Shown: piece after piece, positions 8,793-20,840 of the stretch
Numbering within the stretch: position 1 is the first letter of the stretch
Layout of the letters: every line of letters starts with the position of its first letter
Source of the DNA: Elymus sibiricus
Taxonomy: Eukaryota > Streptophyta > Magnoliopsida > Poales > Poaceae
Length of the DNA stretch: 64,000 nucleotides
Direction: 5' to 3'
NCBI GenBank assembly: GCA_039707655.1
Contig: CM077664.1
Location: 202,238,195 to 202,302,194, forward strand
Position numbers and translations under genes: made by a program
The notes under the pieces: generated by a model
Told to the model about the DNA's origin: nothing
Database searches by the model: none
What the model saw: only the letters and a program-made list of their open reading frames with translations

Positions 8793-10139
8793 TTTTCCTC
8801 TTCCCGTCTGTTTTTTTAGCAGGTTGCTGGGCAGGCCCATTAGGCGTCGCGCGCGGGCGCCAGTTGCGCTTAGCGGCGCTGAAAGCGCCGAATAGGACCT
8901 CCCTTTGTCCAGTCTCCAGATAGTTACAATGTGTATTTTGCAACATGTTAATATAACAATTATCGCGCTTCTCCTCATACTTTTCTAATATGCTTTTGCA
9001 CGAAGAGATATCTTTATTTACCAAGAGACGTGTCTCTCTATAACGAGAAATCCTTTCATCAATGGACATGACTTTTTACACGATGACATGATTGTTTATA
9101 GGGCTCAATGGACTTGATTGATCCTCGATATAATCCAACGGCTGTTCTTCTTAAGGTGATGTGGATTAATGTGAATATTGCATTATGTGTGAGTTTTAGA
9201 ATAAGGGAGATTTCAAAACTGAGCTTAATAACTATGAATATAAAGAAACTACATAGTGTAGGGCATTTCAAATGCTACAAATCAACATTTCAGATGTGCT
9301 AATTAATTTATGCATTTGTATTCAATCCTGCCTTATGTGAACTTGCATCAAAATTTCTATGAAAAGGAACAAAATATACATTAGAATCGTTGTCATGAGG
9401 ATAATACTACACACTAAGCATCATAACTAACATTTTTCAGTCTATTCATCATGACCTAATCTATGATTGGGTTAGCTGCAACAACCTAATTTGAAATCTC
9501 ATCAAGAATTGGGGAAGGAACGAGAGACTTGGGGAAGAAGGAGAAATCAAGAAGAGGTCACAAGTATGACAACACCCCATGCATCCTAAAAGTGGTGGTC
9601 CCACCGACACATCACACACTCACGCGATAAGCCGTTTAGACCTTCCCATTTCTCGCTTTCCCTGTTTCTTGCTCAGCAAACCCAAAGGAGATCATTTTCG
9701 ATTTAAACTGATAACCAAACCGAATGGCTCGGTTAATTGAATTTTTGGTTTGCTATTTTGGTCCACCATTTTCAGTTAGCATTCTCATTAACCGAATTAA
9801 AAAAATTAACCGAACGGTAATAACCGAAAAATCGGTTTCTACAGAACGCCTAGGCCTACCAGAAGGTAAGGACAACCCTTGTGTCCCTATCACAAACAAT
9901 TGACTTGGGCATGCCATGCAACTTCACCATGAATAACTAAACATATGTTAAGTACTTGTGATGTTGTAACATGGTGTTTGAGAGGAAAGAAATGGGCGTA
10001 GGTGGTGTATTTATCCACCATCACAATAATGATAGAATAACCTAAAGACGCAAGAAGCCCCTTAATGAAATCCATTGACATACCTTGCCAAGATCCCTTA
10101 TGAATGTTCAAGGGATGGAACAATCCCAGAATCTTGTGA
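8793..10139 (+). repeat. Tandem duplication, copy 1 (1347 bp)
   Basis: Runs from TTTTCCTCTTCCCG inside the right end of the MULE through unclassified AT-rich sequence to the gypsy integrase fragment. Copy 2 follows immediately. By eye I count about seven substitutions and one indel in an A run between copies, over 99% identity, so the duplication is young compared with most of the window. Confidence 0.9.
9850..10139 (-). pseudogene. Ty3/gypsy integrase core fragment (copy 1)
   Basis: The minus-strand translation from 10123 gives the start of the integrase catalytic core of a chromovirus-type gypsy element: the HPLNIHKGSW approach, the first catalytic Asp in MSMDFIKGL, then DKYTTYAHFFPLKH. 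After a frameshift near 9920 the expected continuation (KLHGMPKSIVCDRD, second Asp block) appears in another frame. No RT, RNase H or LTR of this element is visible nearby, so it is an isolated old fragment. Confidence 0.7.
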
Positions 10140-11487
10140 TTTTCCTCTTCCCGTCTGTTTTTTTAGCAGGTTGCTGGGCAGGCCCATTAGGCGTCGCGCG
10201 CGGGCGCCAGTTGCGCTTAGCGGCGCTGAAAGCGCCGAATAGGACCTCCCTTTGTCCAGTCTCCAGATAGTTACAATGTGTATTTTGCAACATGTTAATA
10301 TAACAATTATCGCGCTTCTCCTCATACTTTTCTAATATGCTTTTGCACGAAGAGATATCTTTATTTACCAAGAGACGTGTCTCTCTATAACGAGAAATCC
10401 TTTCATCAATGGACATGACTTTTTACACGATGACATGATTGTTTATAGGGCTCAATGGACTTGATTGATCCTCGATATAATCCAACGGCTGTTCTTCTTA
10501 AGGTGATGTGGATTAATGTGAATATTGCATTATGTGTGAGTTTTAGAATAAGGGAGATTTCAAAACTGAGCTTAATAACTATGAATATAAAGAAACTACA
10601 TAGTGTAGGGCATTTCAAATGCTACAAATCAACATTTCAGATGTGCTAATTGATTTATGCATTTGTATTCAATCCTGCCTTATGTGAACTTGCATCAAAA
10701 TTTCTATGAAAAGGAACAAAATATACATTAGAATCGTTGTCATGAGGATAATACTACACACTAAGCATCATAACTAACATTTTTCAGTCTATTCATCATG
10801 ACCTAATCTATGATTGGGTTAGCTGCAACAACCTAATTTGAAATCTCATCAAGAATTGGGGAAGGAACGAGAGACTTGGGGAAGAAGGAGAAATCAAGAA
10901 GAGGTCACAAGTATGACAACACCCCATGCATCCTAAAAGTGGTGGTCCCACCGACACATCACACACTCATGCGATAAGCCGTTTAGACCTTCCCATTTCT
11001 CGCTTTCCCTGTTTCTTGCTCAGCAAACCCAAAGGAGATCATTTTCGATTTAAACTGATAACCAAACCGAATGGCTCGGTTAATTGAATTTTTGGTTTGC
11101 TATTTTGGTCCACCATTTTCAGTTAGCATTCTCATTAACCGAATTAAAAAAAATTAACCGAACGGTAATAACCGAAAAATCGGTTTCTACAGAACGCCTA
11201 GGCCTACCAGAAGGTAAGGACAATGATTGTGTCCCTATCACAAACAATTGACTTGGGCATGCCATGCAACTTCACCACGAATAACTAAAAATATGTTAAG
11301 TACTTGTGATGTTGTAACATGGTGTTTGAGAGGAAAGAAATGGGCGTAGGTGGTGTATTTATCCACCATCACAATAATGATAGAATAACCTAAAGACGCA
11401 AGAAGCCCCTTAATGAAATCCATTGACATACCTTGCCAAGATCCCTTATGAATGTTCAAGGGATGGAACAATCCCAGAATCTTGTGA
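10140..11487 (+). repeat. Tandem duplication, copy 2 (1348 bp)
   Basis: Direct repeat of 8793-10139, joined head to tail at the shared string TTTTC: 8793 begins TTTTCCTC, 10140 begins TTTTCCTC, and the right flank at 11488 begins TTTTCATG. It includes a truncated MULE right end (10140-10250) without a left end, which shows that the duplication happened after the MULE inserted. Confidence 0.9.
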
Positions 11488-11540
11488 TTTTCATGTTTCA
11501 CAAGAGATGTCACAGTATCTCATAAAACCCCCGACACCCC
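11197..11540 (-). pseudogene. Ty3/gypsy integrase core fragment (copy 2)
   Basis: Second copy of the integrase fragment. Here the original right flank is kept, so the reading extends to 11513 and adds KHENHK before the core, matching the end of the zinc-binding domain in chromovirus integrases. It has the same frameshift toward the second Asp block as copy 1. Confidence 0.7.
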
Positions 11541-12542
11541 TTTTGAGTTTAGTCTAAGAAAATAGCTTATGCAGTCCCTGTAGAGTACCTAAATTCTATA
11601 ATGCCCCTAGTGTGGTAGAATGAAAAGCTTGAATTAGCTTCATTTGCATTATTATACAAACCCCAATTAATATTTACCTTCAGTCCTAATAAGGCCATCT
11701 ACAAAAGAGAATATCCTCATCGATAGCATGGGGAGCTAGTTGTTGTAGAAGTTGCCAAGTCGTAAAACCATTTTTATATGTGAACTCTTTTCAAATCCGC
11801 GAACTTTTTCCTAATTTATGAACTTTTTTCCAGTTCGTGAATATTTTTCAAATTCACGATCTATGTTTCAAATTTGTGAACTTCTTTCAAACTCATGATT
11901 TTTTTTTAAATTTGTGAACATTTTGTTTTTTTCACAAACTTCTAGAAACCATCAAAACCGATAGCCATTTTTTTTAAAATAAAAACAGACATTGCTGGTT
12001 TTTCTTAGAGGATATGAGAGTAAAATAGGCGAGTGAAACCCTTATAGTGAAGGTCAACCCAAGCGTTGTAGGAGGGGCGTTGATATGTATCGCTTATACA
12101 TATCCAGCAATCGCCTTCAACGTCGCCCGATCACTACCATGGGTGGGATGGCACATTAGGGCGATACGGCTGTTCGCTTACGTCCCTCGCTCGTTCGCTC
12201 GCTTTTAACATTTTTTTCCCCAACATTTGTTTCCTATAACGGTTTCTATAGATAGTAACGAATTCCAAAAAATGTTCAGGAAAATCAAAATGTTCATGAA
12301 TTACAAAAACTCTAACAATTTTTGAAAATTTCAAAACGGCTTTTGAAACCATGATCATTTTTTGAATTGTGAACAAAATATGAAAAATGGGAGGATTTTT
12401 TGAAATTCATATTTGAAAATTCCCAAACGACTTTTGAAACCATGTTTTTTTCTATTTTTTTAACTAAATTCCGAAAAGAAAGCATTTGTTGAAATTCCAA
12501 ACAATGTTGAAAATAACCAACAACTTTTGAAACCACGGACAT
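11541..12542. other. Non-coding, transposon-derived sequence
   Basis: No gene is seen. 11785-11945 holds diverged GTGAACTTTTTTC units like the MULE core. GATATGTAT...ATACATATC (about 12090-12112) is a perfect 9-bp-arm inverted repeat. CTTTTGAAACCA recurs three times between 12330 and 12540. Confidence 0.4.
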
Positions 12543-14094
12543 TGCTACTTGTGAACTGCGTTGGGATTTCCCCGAAGAGGAGAGGATGATGCAGTACAAT
12601 AGAGATAAATATTTCCCTCAGTTAAGAACCAAGGTTATCAATCCAGTAGGAGAACCACACAGAACCTCGTTAGCAGCACCTACACACAAAAAAGCAAACA
12701 CTTGCACCCAACGCAAATAAGAGGGTTGTCAATCCCCTTAGTGGTCACTTGCAAGGATTAATTCTGATATTGATAGATAGAAAAGTAAATTGCAAAAGAA
12801 ATCAAAAGTAAATAAATTGCAGCAATGTATTTTTGGATTTTAATATATGATAGATAAATGACCCGGGAGCCATAGTTTTCACTAGAGGCTTCTCTCTCGA
12901 ACACATAACATACGGTGGGTAAACAAATTACTGTTGGGCAATTGATAGAAAAGCGCATAGTTATGACGATATTCAAGGCAATGATCATGTATATATGCAT
13001 CACATCTGAGACAAGTAGACCGACTCCTGCCTGCATCTACTACTATTACTCCACCCATCGACCGCTATCCAACATGCATCTAGGGTATTAAGTATAAAAC
13101 AGAGTAACGCCTTAAGCAAGATGACATGATGTAGACAAAGTAAACTCAAGCAATATGATTAAACCCCATCTTTTTATCCTTAATGGTTACAATACAAATA
13201 CGTGTCTTGTCCCTTTCTGTCACTGGGATATAGAACACCGCAAGATTGAATCCATCACAAAGCACCTCTTCCATTGCAAGATAAATCAATCTAGTTGGCC
13301 AAACCAAACGGATAGATCGGAGAGAAATACAAAGCTATAACAATCATGCATAAAAGAGTTCAGAGAAGACTCAATTAATATTCATAAATATTCAGATCAT
13401 CAACCCACAATTCATCGGATCCCAACAAACACAACGCAAAAGAATATTACATCGAATAGAACTCCAAGAACATCGAGGAGAACATGGTATTGAAAATCAA
13501 AGAGAGAGAAGAAGTCATCTAGCTACTAGCTATGGACCCGTAGGTCTGTGGTAAACTACTCACACATCATCGGAAGGGCAGCAAGGTTGATGAAGAAGCC
13601 CTCCGTGATCGATTTCCAATCCGGTAGAGTACCGGAAAAGGCCTCCAGATGGGATCGCAGAAGAACAGAGGCTTGCGACAGCGGAAAGGTTTTCTCTTCT
13701 GTCTCTTTGGTATATTGGGAATATTTTGGAATTTATAGCGTTGAAATTAGGTCAAGAGATGCCACGAGGGGCCCACAAGCCTGGGGGTGCGCCTACCCCC
13801 TGGGCGCGCCTCCCGAACTTGCCGCTCCCTCGTGACTCTTCTGGTCTTCTCCCGAAGCTTCTAGGGTCCCTTCTGGTCCGGAAAAAATTAATCCAAAGTT
13901 TTTTCTCCGTTTGATAATAATTTTTGAAAAAGGCAAAAACAAGCAAAAAACAACAACTGGCACTGGGCACTAGGTTAATAGGTTAGTCCCAAAAAATGAT
14001 ATATAATTGCATATAATTGCATAATAAACATCCAAGATTGATACTATAATAGCATGGAACAATCAAAAATTACAGATACGTTGGAGACGTATCA
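12543..14094 (-). repeat. E0 3' LTR, 1552 bp
   Basis: On the minus strand it begins TGATACGTCTCCAACGTATC (14094) and ends ...CACAAGTAGCA (12543), with TG...CA borders. TATAAATTCC (13737-13728) is its TATA box. A weakened GC inverted repeat lies at 13763-13834. It is homologous along its length to both E1 LTRs. Confidence 0.85.
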
Positions 14095-14989
14095 AGCATC
14101 CCCAAGCTTAATTCCTGCTCGTCCTCGAGTAGGTAAATGATAAAAACAGAATTTTTGATGCGGAATGCTACCTAACATGTTTCATCATGTAATTCTCTTT
14201 TACGGTATGAATATTAAGATCCGAATGATTCAAAGCAATAGTCTATAATTTGATATAAAGACATCAATACTCAAGCATACTAACAAACAATCATGCCTTT
14301 CAAAATAAAAATGCTAAAGAAAGTTATCCCTACAAAATCATATAATCCTGTCATGCTCCATCTTCTTAACATAAAGTATTTATCATGCACTACCCCGATG
14401 ACAAGCTGAGCAATTGGTTCATACTTTTTAATGCGCTTCAGCTTTTTCAACCCCCACGCAATACATGAGCGCAAGCCATGCATATAGCACTATGGGTGGA
14501 ATAGAATGTGGTGGTAGAGATGAATAAGGGGAAGTCAAAAAGAAGAAGATAGTCTCACATTGACGCGGCTAATCAACGGGCTATGGATATGCCCATCAAT
14601 TGATGTCAATGCGAGGAGTAGGGATTGCCATGCAACGGATGCACTAAGAGCTATAAGTGTATGAAAGCTCAAAATAAAAACTAAGTGGGTGTGCATCCAA
14701 CTTGCTTGCTCATGAAGACCTCGGGCATTTGAGGAAGCCCATAATCGGAATATACAAGCCAAGTTCTATAATGAAAAATTCCCACTAGTATATGAAAGTG
14801 ACAAAGCAGGAGACTCTCTATATGAAAAACATGGTGCTACGTTGAAGCACAAGCATGGAAAAAGATAGTAACACTACACCTTCTCTCTTTTTCTCTCATT
14901 TTTTTTCTTTTCTTTTTTTCATGGGCTCTTTTTGGCCTCTCTTTTTTATTTTATTTTAATATATATCCTCACTGGGCAATGCTCTAATA

Positions 14990-15529
14990 ATGATGATCAT
15001 CATACTTCTATTTACTTACAACTCAAAATTACAACTAGATACTAGAACAAATATGACTCTATATGAATGCCTCTGGCAGTGTACCAGGATGTGCAACGAT
15101 ACTAGCGTAACATGTATGAAAAATGATGAACGGTGGCTGAGCCACAAATACTATGTCAGCTATATGATCATGCAAAGCACAACGATGATGTGTGGCATAA
15201 AAACGGAACGGTGGAAGTTGCATGGCAATATATCTCGGAATGGCTATGGAAATGCCATAATAGGTAGGTATGGTGGCTGTTTTGAGGAAGATATAAGGAG
15301 GCTTATGTGTGATAGAGTGTATCATATCATGGGGTTTGGATGCACCGGTGATGTTTGCACCGACTCTCGATGTGAGAAAAGGCAATGCACGGTACCGAAG
15401 AGGCTTGCAAATTGCGGAAAGGTGAGAGTGCGTATAATCCATGGACTCACATTAGTCATAAAGAACTCACATACTTATTGCGAAAGTTTATTAGCCCTCG
15501 AAGCAAAGTACTACTACGCATGCCCCTAG
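14990..15529 (+). CDS. Antisense ORF in the E0 3' region, 179 codons
   Basis: A long uninterrupted frame on the plus strand, opposite to E0 transcription, starting with two ATGs in a row (14990, 14993). The product is Cys- and Met-rich (motifs CMKNDERWLSHKYY, GCTGDVCTDSRCEKRQC, CESLLALEAKYYY) with an N-terminal hydrophobic stretch (MMIIILLFTY). I recognise no domain. E1 lacks this segment although sequences on both sides align, so it is a movable module of the family. It may be chance: AT-rich non-coding DNA rarely gives 179 codons, but one copy cannot decide. Confidence 0.3.
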   Translation: MMIIILLFTYNSKLQLDTRTNMTLYECLWQCTRMCNDTSVTCMKNDERWLSHKYYVSYMIMQSTTMMCGIKTERWKLHGNISRNGYGNAIIGRYGGCFEEDIRRLMCDRVYHIMGFGCTGDVCTDSRCEKRQCTVPKRLANCGKVRVRIIHGLTLVIKNSHTYCESLLALEAKYYYACP

Positions 15530-16573
15530 GGGGATAGATTGGTATGAAAAGACCATCGCTCGTTCCCGACCGCCACTCATAAGGTAGACAATCAATAATA
15601 AATCATGCTCCAACTTCTTAGCATAACGACAGATCATACGTGCATGCTTCGGGAATCACAAACCTTAACACCAATATTCTTACTAAACCACAATTATCTA
15701 CTAGCACCTCCCACATATTACCATCTTAATATCGCAAAACTATTGCAAGGAATCACACTTATCATATTCAGTGATCTACATGAAAGTTTTTATTATATCT
15801 CTCTTGAATACCTATCATATTAGGACCAAATTCATAACCCGTGCATACATTGCTATTTATTAGACTCTCAAAAAGAAATAAGTGAAGCATGAGATTGCAA
15901 CTATTTCTTTAAAATATAACCACCGCCGTGCTCTAAAAGATATAACTGAAGCACTAGAGCAACTGCCTAGCTCAAAAGATATAAGTGAATCACATAGAGT
16001 ATTCTAACAAATCACGAATAATGCGTGGCCCTCTCAAAAAGGTGTGTTCAGCAAAGATGATTGTGGCAAACTAAAAAGCAAACAAAAGCAAGCAAACTAT
16101 AGCACAAGACGCTCCAAGTAAAACACATATCATGTGATGAATAAAAATATAGCTCCAAGTGATATACCGATAGATTGTAGACGAAAGAGGGGATGCCATC
16201 CGGGGCATCCCCAAGCTTAGACGCTTGAGTCTTCCTTGAATATTACCTTGGGGTGCCTTGGGCATCCCTAAGCTTAGGCTCTTGCCGCTCCTTATTCCTT
16301 TATCCATCGTAGTCTCACCCAAAACTTGAAAACTTCAGCACACAAAACTCAACAGAAACCTCGTGAGATCCGTTAGTATAACAAATAAATCTTAAACTTT
16401 AGGTACTGTTGTAAATTGATTCATATTTAATATTGGCATAATGCTACTGTACTCCAACTTCCCCATGGCTAAAATAAGCAAACTATGCAACAAAAATAGA
16501 ATCTGTCTAAAACAGAACTGTCTGTAAAGATCTGAATTAAAGTCATACTTCTGTAACTCCAAAAATTCTGAAA

Positions 16574-17469
<896 letters not shown>

Positions 17470-17503
17470 GAACCTGGACAGAGTGGAGCAGTGTGGATCT
17501 CAT

Positions 17504-17637
17504 GTCAAAGAGGACAGGCAACGGCGACGGCTGGCCACTGGATCCAGCGCTGCCACGAGGTCCTTCTCCATGTGCTCTCGCGTCAAAGAGGACAGACAAC
17601 GGCAACGGCTGGCCATCGGATCCAGCGTTTCCACGAG
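17504..17637 (+). repeat. 78-bp-period direct duplication
   Basis: A 56-bp block starting GTCAAAGAGGACAG and ending CCACGAG lies at 17504-17559 and again at 17582-17637, with about nine differences. The period is a multiple of three, so one plus-strand frame repeats VKEDRQRRRLATGSS / VKEDRQRQRLAIGSS. It may be an old coding duplication, but no gene is supported around it. Confidence 0.75.
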
Positions 17638-17676
17638 CAGTCAGCCTCTGCTTTACAGTAAAAGAGAAATCAACAC

Positions 17677-18164
17677 AGGAAAACTAAATAAACCAATAGG
17701 CAACTACATCTGAAAACCACACTTGTCTACCCATTGTCAAAAAAAGTATGTGCCTAACCCTATATCTTAATAGTAATGCTACATCATGCAGGTTCATTAG
17801 AGCTTTGATCATCATTCTTACTCCAGTATTCAACATCAACAATGAGTCTGCACTTACACCTTGACATACCCCTGCAAGCAATCAAACCTTAGCCCAATGC
17901 AACAGAGGCATAGCTCCATGAGCAGATAAAGCACTGAAACTGTAGGTGCAGAAGAAAAGTAGTAGAAATAAAGTAGGTGCAGAAATAATTTAAATGTAAA
18001 TACATAAATAAAAGTAGAAATAGAAGTAGAAGCAAAAATAAACTGTTATGCAGTAATCAAACTAAGTAACTTATAGGCTGGACTAGAGAAACAGATGCAG
18101 GAAAACTAAAAAACTAATAGATAACTACATCTGAAAACCACACTTGTCTAACCCACTGTCAAAA
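17677..18164 (+). repeat. Dispersed pair of about 66-bp direct repeats
   Basis: AGGAAAACTAAA...ACTACATCTGAAAACCACAC...GTCAAAA occurs at 17677-17743 and 18099-18164 with few changes. Between them is low-complexity GTAGAAATA sequence. This suggests a local segmental duplication of about 420 bp, since eroded. Confidence 0.6.
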
Positions 18165-20069
18165 ATGAAATGGTGCTGTGGAAGTTAACAAAGTGAGTTG
18201 CAGGTATATAACAAATAAATAATTTTCTGTCATGATCATATTATAACAGATACATTATCTGCATAGGCTGGATCGGCAACATTCCAACCTGAATTTTTAG
18301 GCAAGGTGAGAAACTAAATCAACCATGTTGAAGATAAAGAAATCAAACTTGCAATCTACAAAACATCTTTGACACATAATCATAGGGTAGAAATGAAGTT
18401 TTTGTTTTTACAACCCTAGGGAACTAATATGGTCAGTACCAGATAGCAACAAGCTCATCAACAGATAATATTCACTTTTCTACATGAGAGATTTTCTACA
18501 TGAGGTAGAACCAGAAATTCAACAGGCAACAAATGGCTTTGGATTTACTCTGAATCATTTGAATAAGTCATCAATGGAAACAAAACCATAACCATCATCT
18601 ACAACCCCCCTCCAAACCAAACATGTGCAATAGACTGCATAATCTTTTTTTCCTGGAATCAGGATTGCATACTCAACACACTCCAATCTTACAACACTGT
18701 GCAGCAAACAAAACAAATATGTGGTAGGCAAGTCGAGCCCTGGCCTAGTGAGACGGAGGCATACCTCGATGAGAGAAAAATTGCACAGAACAGCCACACA
18801 CTATAGTTCCATAGCCTTATCTCTGTGGTGGTTGCAAACTTGAGTCATCCCTTGTTGAACCTCTTGTATATAGTCTGTAAATCGGAGATACAAAGACCTC
18901 ATTGAGCAGTTTTAGATAAAATTGCATTGGTACAGGCAATACCTAAGACTACACTCTGTAGAGTGGTAGTAGGTTAGAGATACCAGCACAGTTAATCGTA
19001 CATTATCAAGCACTTATAGGACCTCTCTTAATAGAAGAATAACTTCCACAATGAAAAGAACCGGCGCTTATATTATTGTAAGCCAAATGAACAAATGTAG
19101 GAACTCATAATTAGTAGCAAAAGCAAGCTAAATATTCAAACAGGGGATGGCCGATGTCATGGATCAATGAAATAACTACATACAAAATGAATGTTAGTGA
19201 ACATGAGATAAATCTTCGCGTGAGATTGAAGAAAGAAAATAGATGAGTTCATCTTTGATCTGCAGTAGCACATATTTAGAAGTAACCAGTTTCTTCCTCA
19301 ATCATTCAAGTAACCAGAACTGAAAGGGAGTGTCAAAAGGAAAATTCAAAATATTTTTCTTATCTTATCAATGACTTGAGGCATAAGAGACGTATACACA
19401 CAACCAAGAGATAGATGTTGAAGATTACCAGAAGTTCAATTGTTTATGGAACCTGTCCATCTTAGTGGTTGGTTTACTGACAACCAGTATATGAGGTATG
19501 TTTATTATTTATGGGACCTGTCCATTTAAGCCTTAAGATCCCAATTCTGAACATTTTGGTAATTTATGACACACTGTAACCATATTAAGCAGTCACAATT
19601 GATTATTTCCTAATTGGTCACCTAATCACCCTTTAATGTACTATGACCAATAATGATAAAAGTATTCAAGCTCTTTATGATATTTTCTAGTACTTCGGAT
19701 TGAAAGTGGCATTAAATGAGTGCGCAAAACAGAATACAACAATAAAAAGGCTCAAGGTACTTCTGACAGAACTCCTCTTAGCATTATTTTGGTATATAAA
19801 TTAAGCCCTGGATCAACTAATCTAGCATGGTAGCTTTTTCTTCTTAATGAAAGCACATATATGTAAGAACTGCTAGTTAATCACAAGTCCAACTAATTTA
19901 GCAAACCAAGCCAGGAATAGGAGCAAGCATCACCTTTGTAGAGAGAGTGGCACAAGGAGCTCTGCATCTCATGCCTTCTCCAACCCCGAATGCCGCCTCG
20001 GGCCAGAGCTGCATCCGGCGTGAAGCGATGCTGGAACGGCGGCGACGTCATGCTACAATGGGGCGGCAC
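18165..20069. other. AT-rich sequence without a recognised gene
   Basis: Only short open frames are present, none with a known motif or consistent splice structure that I can see. No terminal repeats were found. It may be intron or intergenic DNA of the gene that left the MraY-like exon farther right. Confidence 0.4.
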
Positions 20070-20490
20070 AAGATGTTGGAACCAGCTCGGACATGAGCTA
20101 CAACCACTATGCCCAAATGCTGGAACCGGCATCCGTTTTTGCTACAATCGGCTACGGTGATGGGCTACGGCTAGAGCTGGAAGGCTCCATTTTTTTTGCT
20201 ACAACCGGCATGGCACCGTGCTACTATGGGCGGCGCAAGATGCTGGAACCGGCAAGGCCACGAGCTACGACTGGCAGCCGGCCATGCTGGAACCAGCAAG
20301 GCCACGACCTGCGACGGGCGGGCGGGCGTCCATGCTGGAACCGGCAAGGCCGCGAGCTGCAACCAGCGTGGCACCATGCTAGAACCGGTGGTGCGGCAAG
20401 CTGCAACTGAAGACGCCCGGTGCTGCAACCGGCACAACGGTGAGCTGGAACCAGCAATGACACGAGCTGCAACCAGCACGGCGGGGGCAA
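20070..20490 (+). repeat. Degenerate minisatellite, about 43-bp units
   Basis: The phrase (A)TGCTGGAACCGGCAAGGCC followed by ACGAGCTRCRACYRGC recurs about nine times with units of about 41-56 bp (clearest at 20240, 20287, 20331). It is GC-rich and open in several frames at once, so it should not be read as coding. Confidence 0.7.
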
Positions 20491-20642
20491 GCACCGTCTT
20501 GAGGACAACGACATCAAGCACCGACGAGCGGTGAGCGGTGCTGCGACCAAAGGTTGGAGCTGCTACGTCCGCTGCTGATGGGAGCCGAAGTTGTGATGAG
20601 GGCATCGCCGGCCATGAGCGCGCTAGGTGGTGCTCACGAGCC

Positions 20643-20840
20643 GAACGGCCGTGCGCGAGCTGTGCTCCGCAGAAGATGGGGAACGGCCATGCGCGAACTG
20701 TGCTCCGCAAAAGATGGGGAATGGCCGTGAGGATGCATTTTTATTTTTCTGTGCAGGGCCATCAATCGACGACTGTTACGTGCTGAATCGAACGAGCGCG
20801 GTGCGACCGGCCGAAATTTTCGGCCGGCCGACCGGCGCCT
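20643..20840 (+). repeat. 38-bp tandem repeat and a GC palindrome
   Basis: GAACGGCC(G/A)TGCGCGA...CCGCARAAGATGGG repeats at 20643-20680 and 20681-20718, with a partial third unit. Just beyond, 20808-20830 is almost palindromic (CCGGCCGAAATTTTCGGCCGG is one mismatch from its own complement when split at the centre) and is followed by GGCCGACCGGCGCC. The latter looks like a transposon terminus, but no partner end was found. Confidence 0.6.

Larger units (their letters stand above)
7958..8903. mobile_element. Non-autonomous MULE, 946 bp, with 9-bp target duplication
   Basis: TTTGTCCAG occurs directly before (7949-7957) and after (8904-8912) the element, a 9-bp duplication typical of Mutator. 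The ends are inverted: left GGCGGATCCTATTTGGCGCT, right (reversed) GGGAGGTCCTATTCGGCGCT, 4 differences in about 21. Each side then has a short GC-rich hairpin (GCGAACGGGCGCC; GGCGCTTAGCGGCGC) and a GGCCCA motif. It carries no transposase. Inside are two tRNA-like segments in opposite orientation and a GATGAACTTTTTTC array. A second copy of its right end exists at 10140-10250 because of the later tandem duplication. Confidence 0.85.
12543..16573 (-). mobile_element. E0: truncated Ty3/gypsy element (3' LTR and 3' region)
   Basis: Minus-strand element with a 3' LTR at 12543-14094, a polypurine stretch (AAGCTTGGGGATGC on the minus strand, 14095-14110) and about 2.5 kb of 3' untranslated region. 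The part 15630-16573 matches E1 54200-55290 closely, then similarity stops abruptly after AAAATTCTGAAAAAC. Protease, gag and 5' LTR are absent, so the element was cut at about 16573. LTR and 3' region resemble the Fatima group. Confidence 0.75.

Noticed and set aside
8668..9069. 133-codon minus-strand frame (MSIDERISRYRETR)
   Set aside because: Runs across the MULE border into flanking DNA, so it cannot be an ancestral gene; duplicated at 10108-10416 only because of the tandem duplication.
15059..15442. 127-codon minus-strand frame in the E0 3' region
   Set aside because: Lies entirely opposite the longer 179-codon frame and shows no motif; probably a shadow.
20093..20786. Overlapping open frames of 75-179 codons on both strands
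   Set aside because: GC-rich minisatellite is open in many frames; the sequences are repeats of one another and have no domain.
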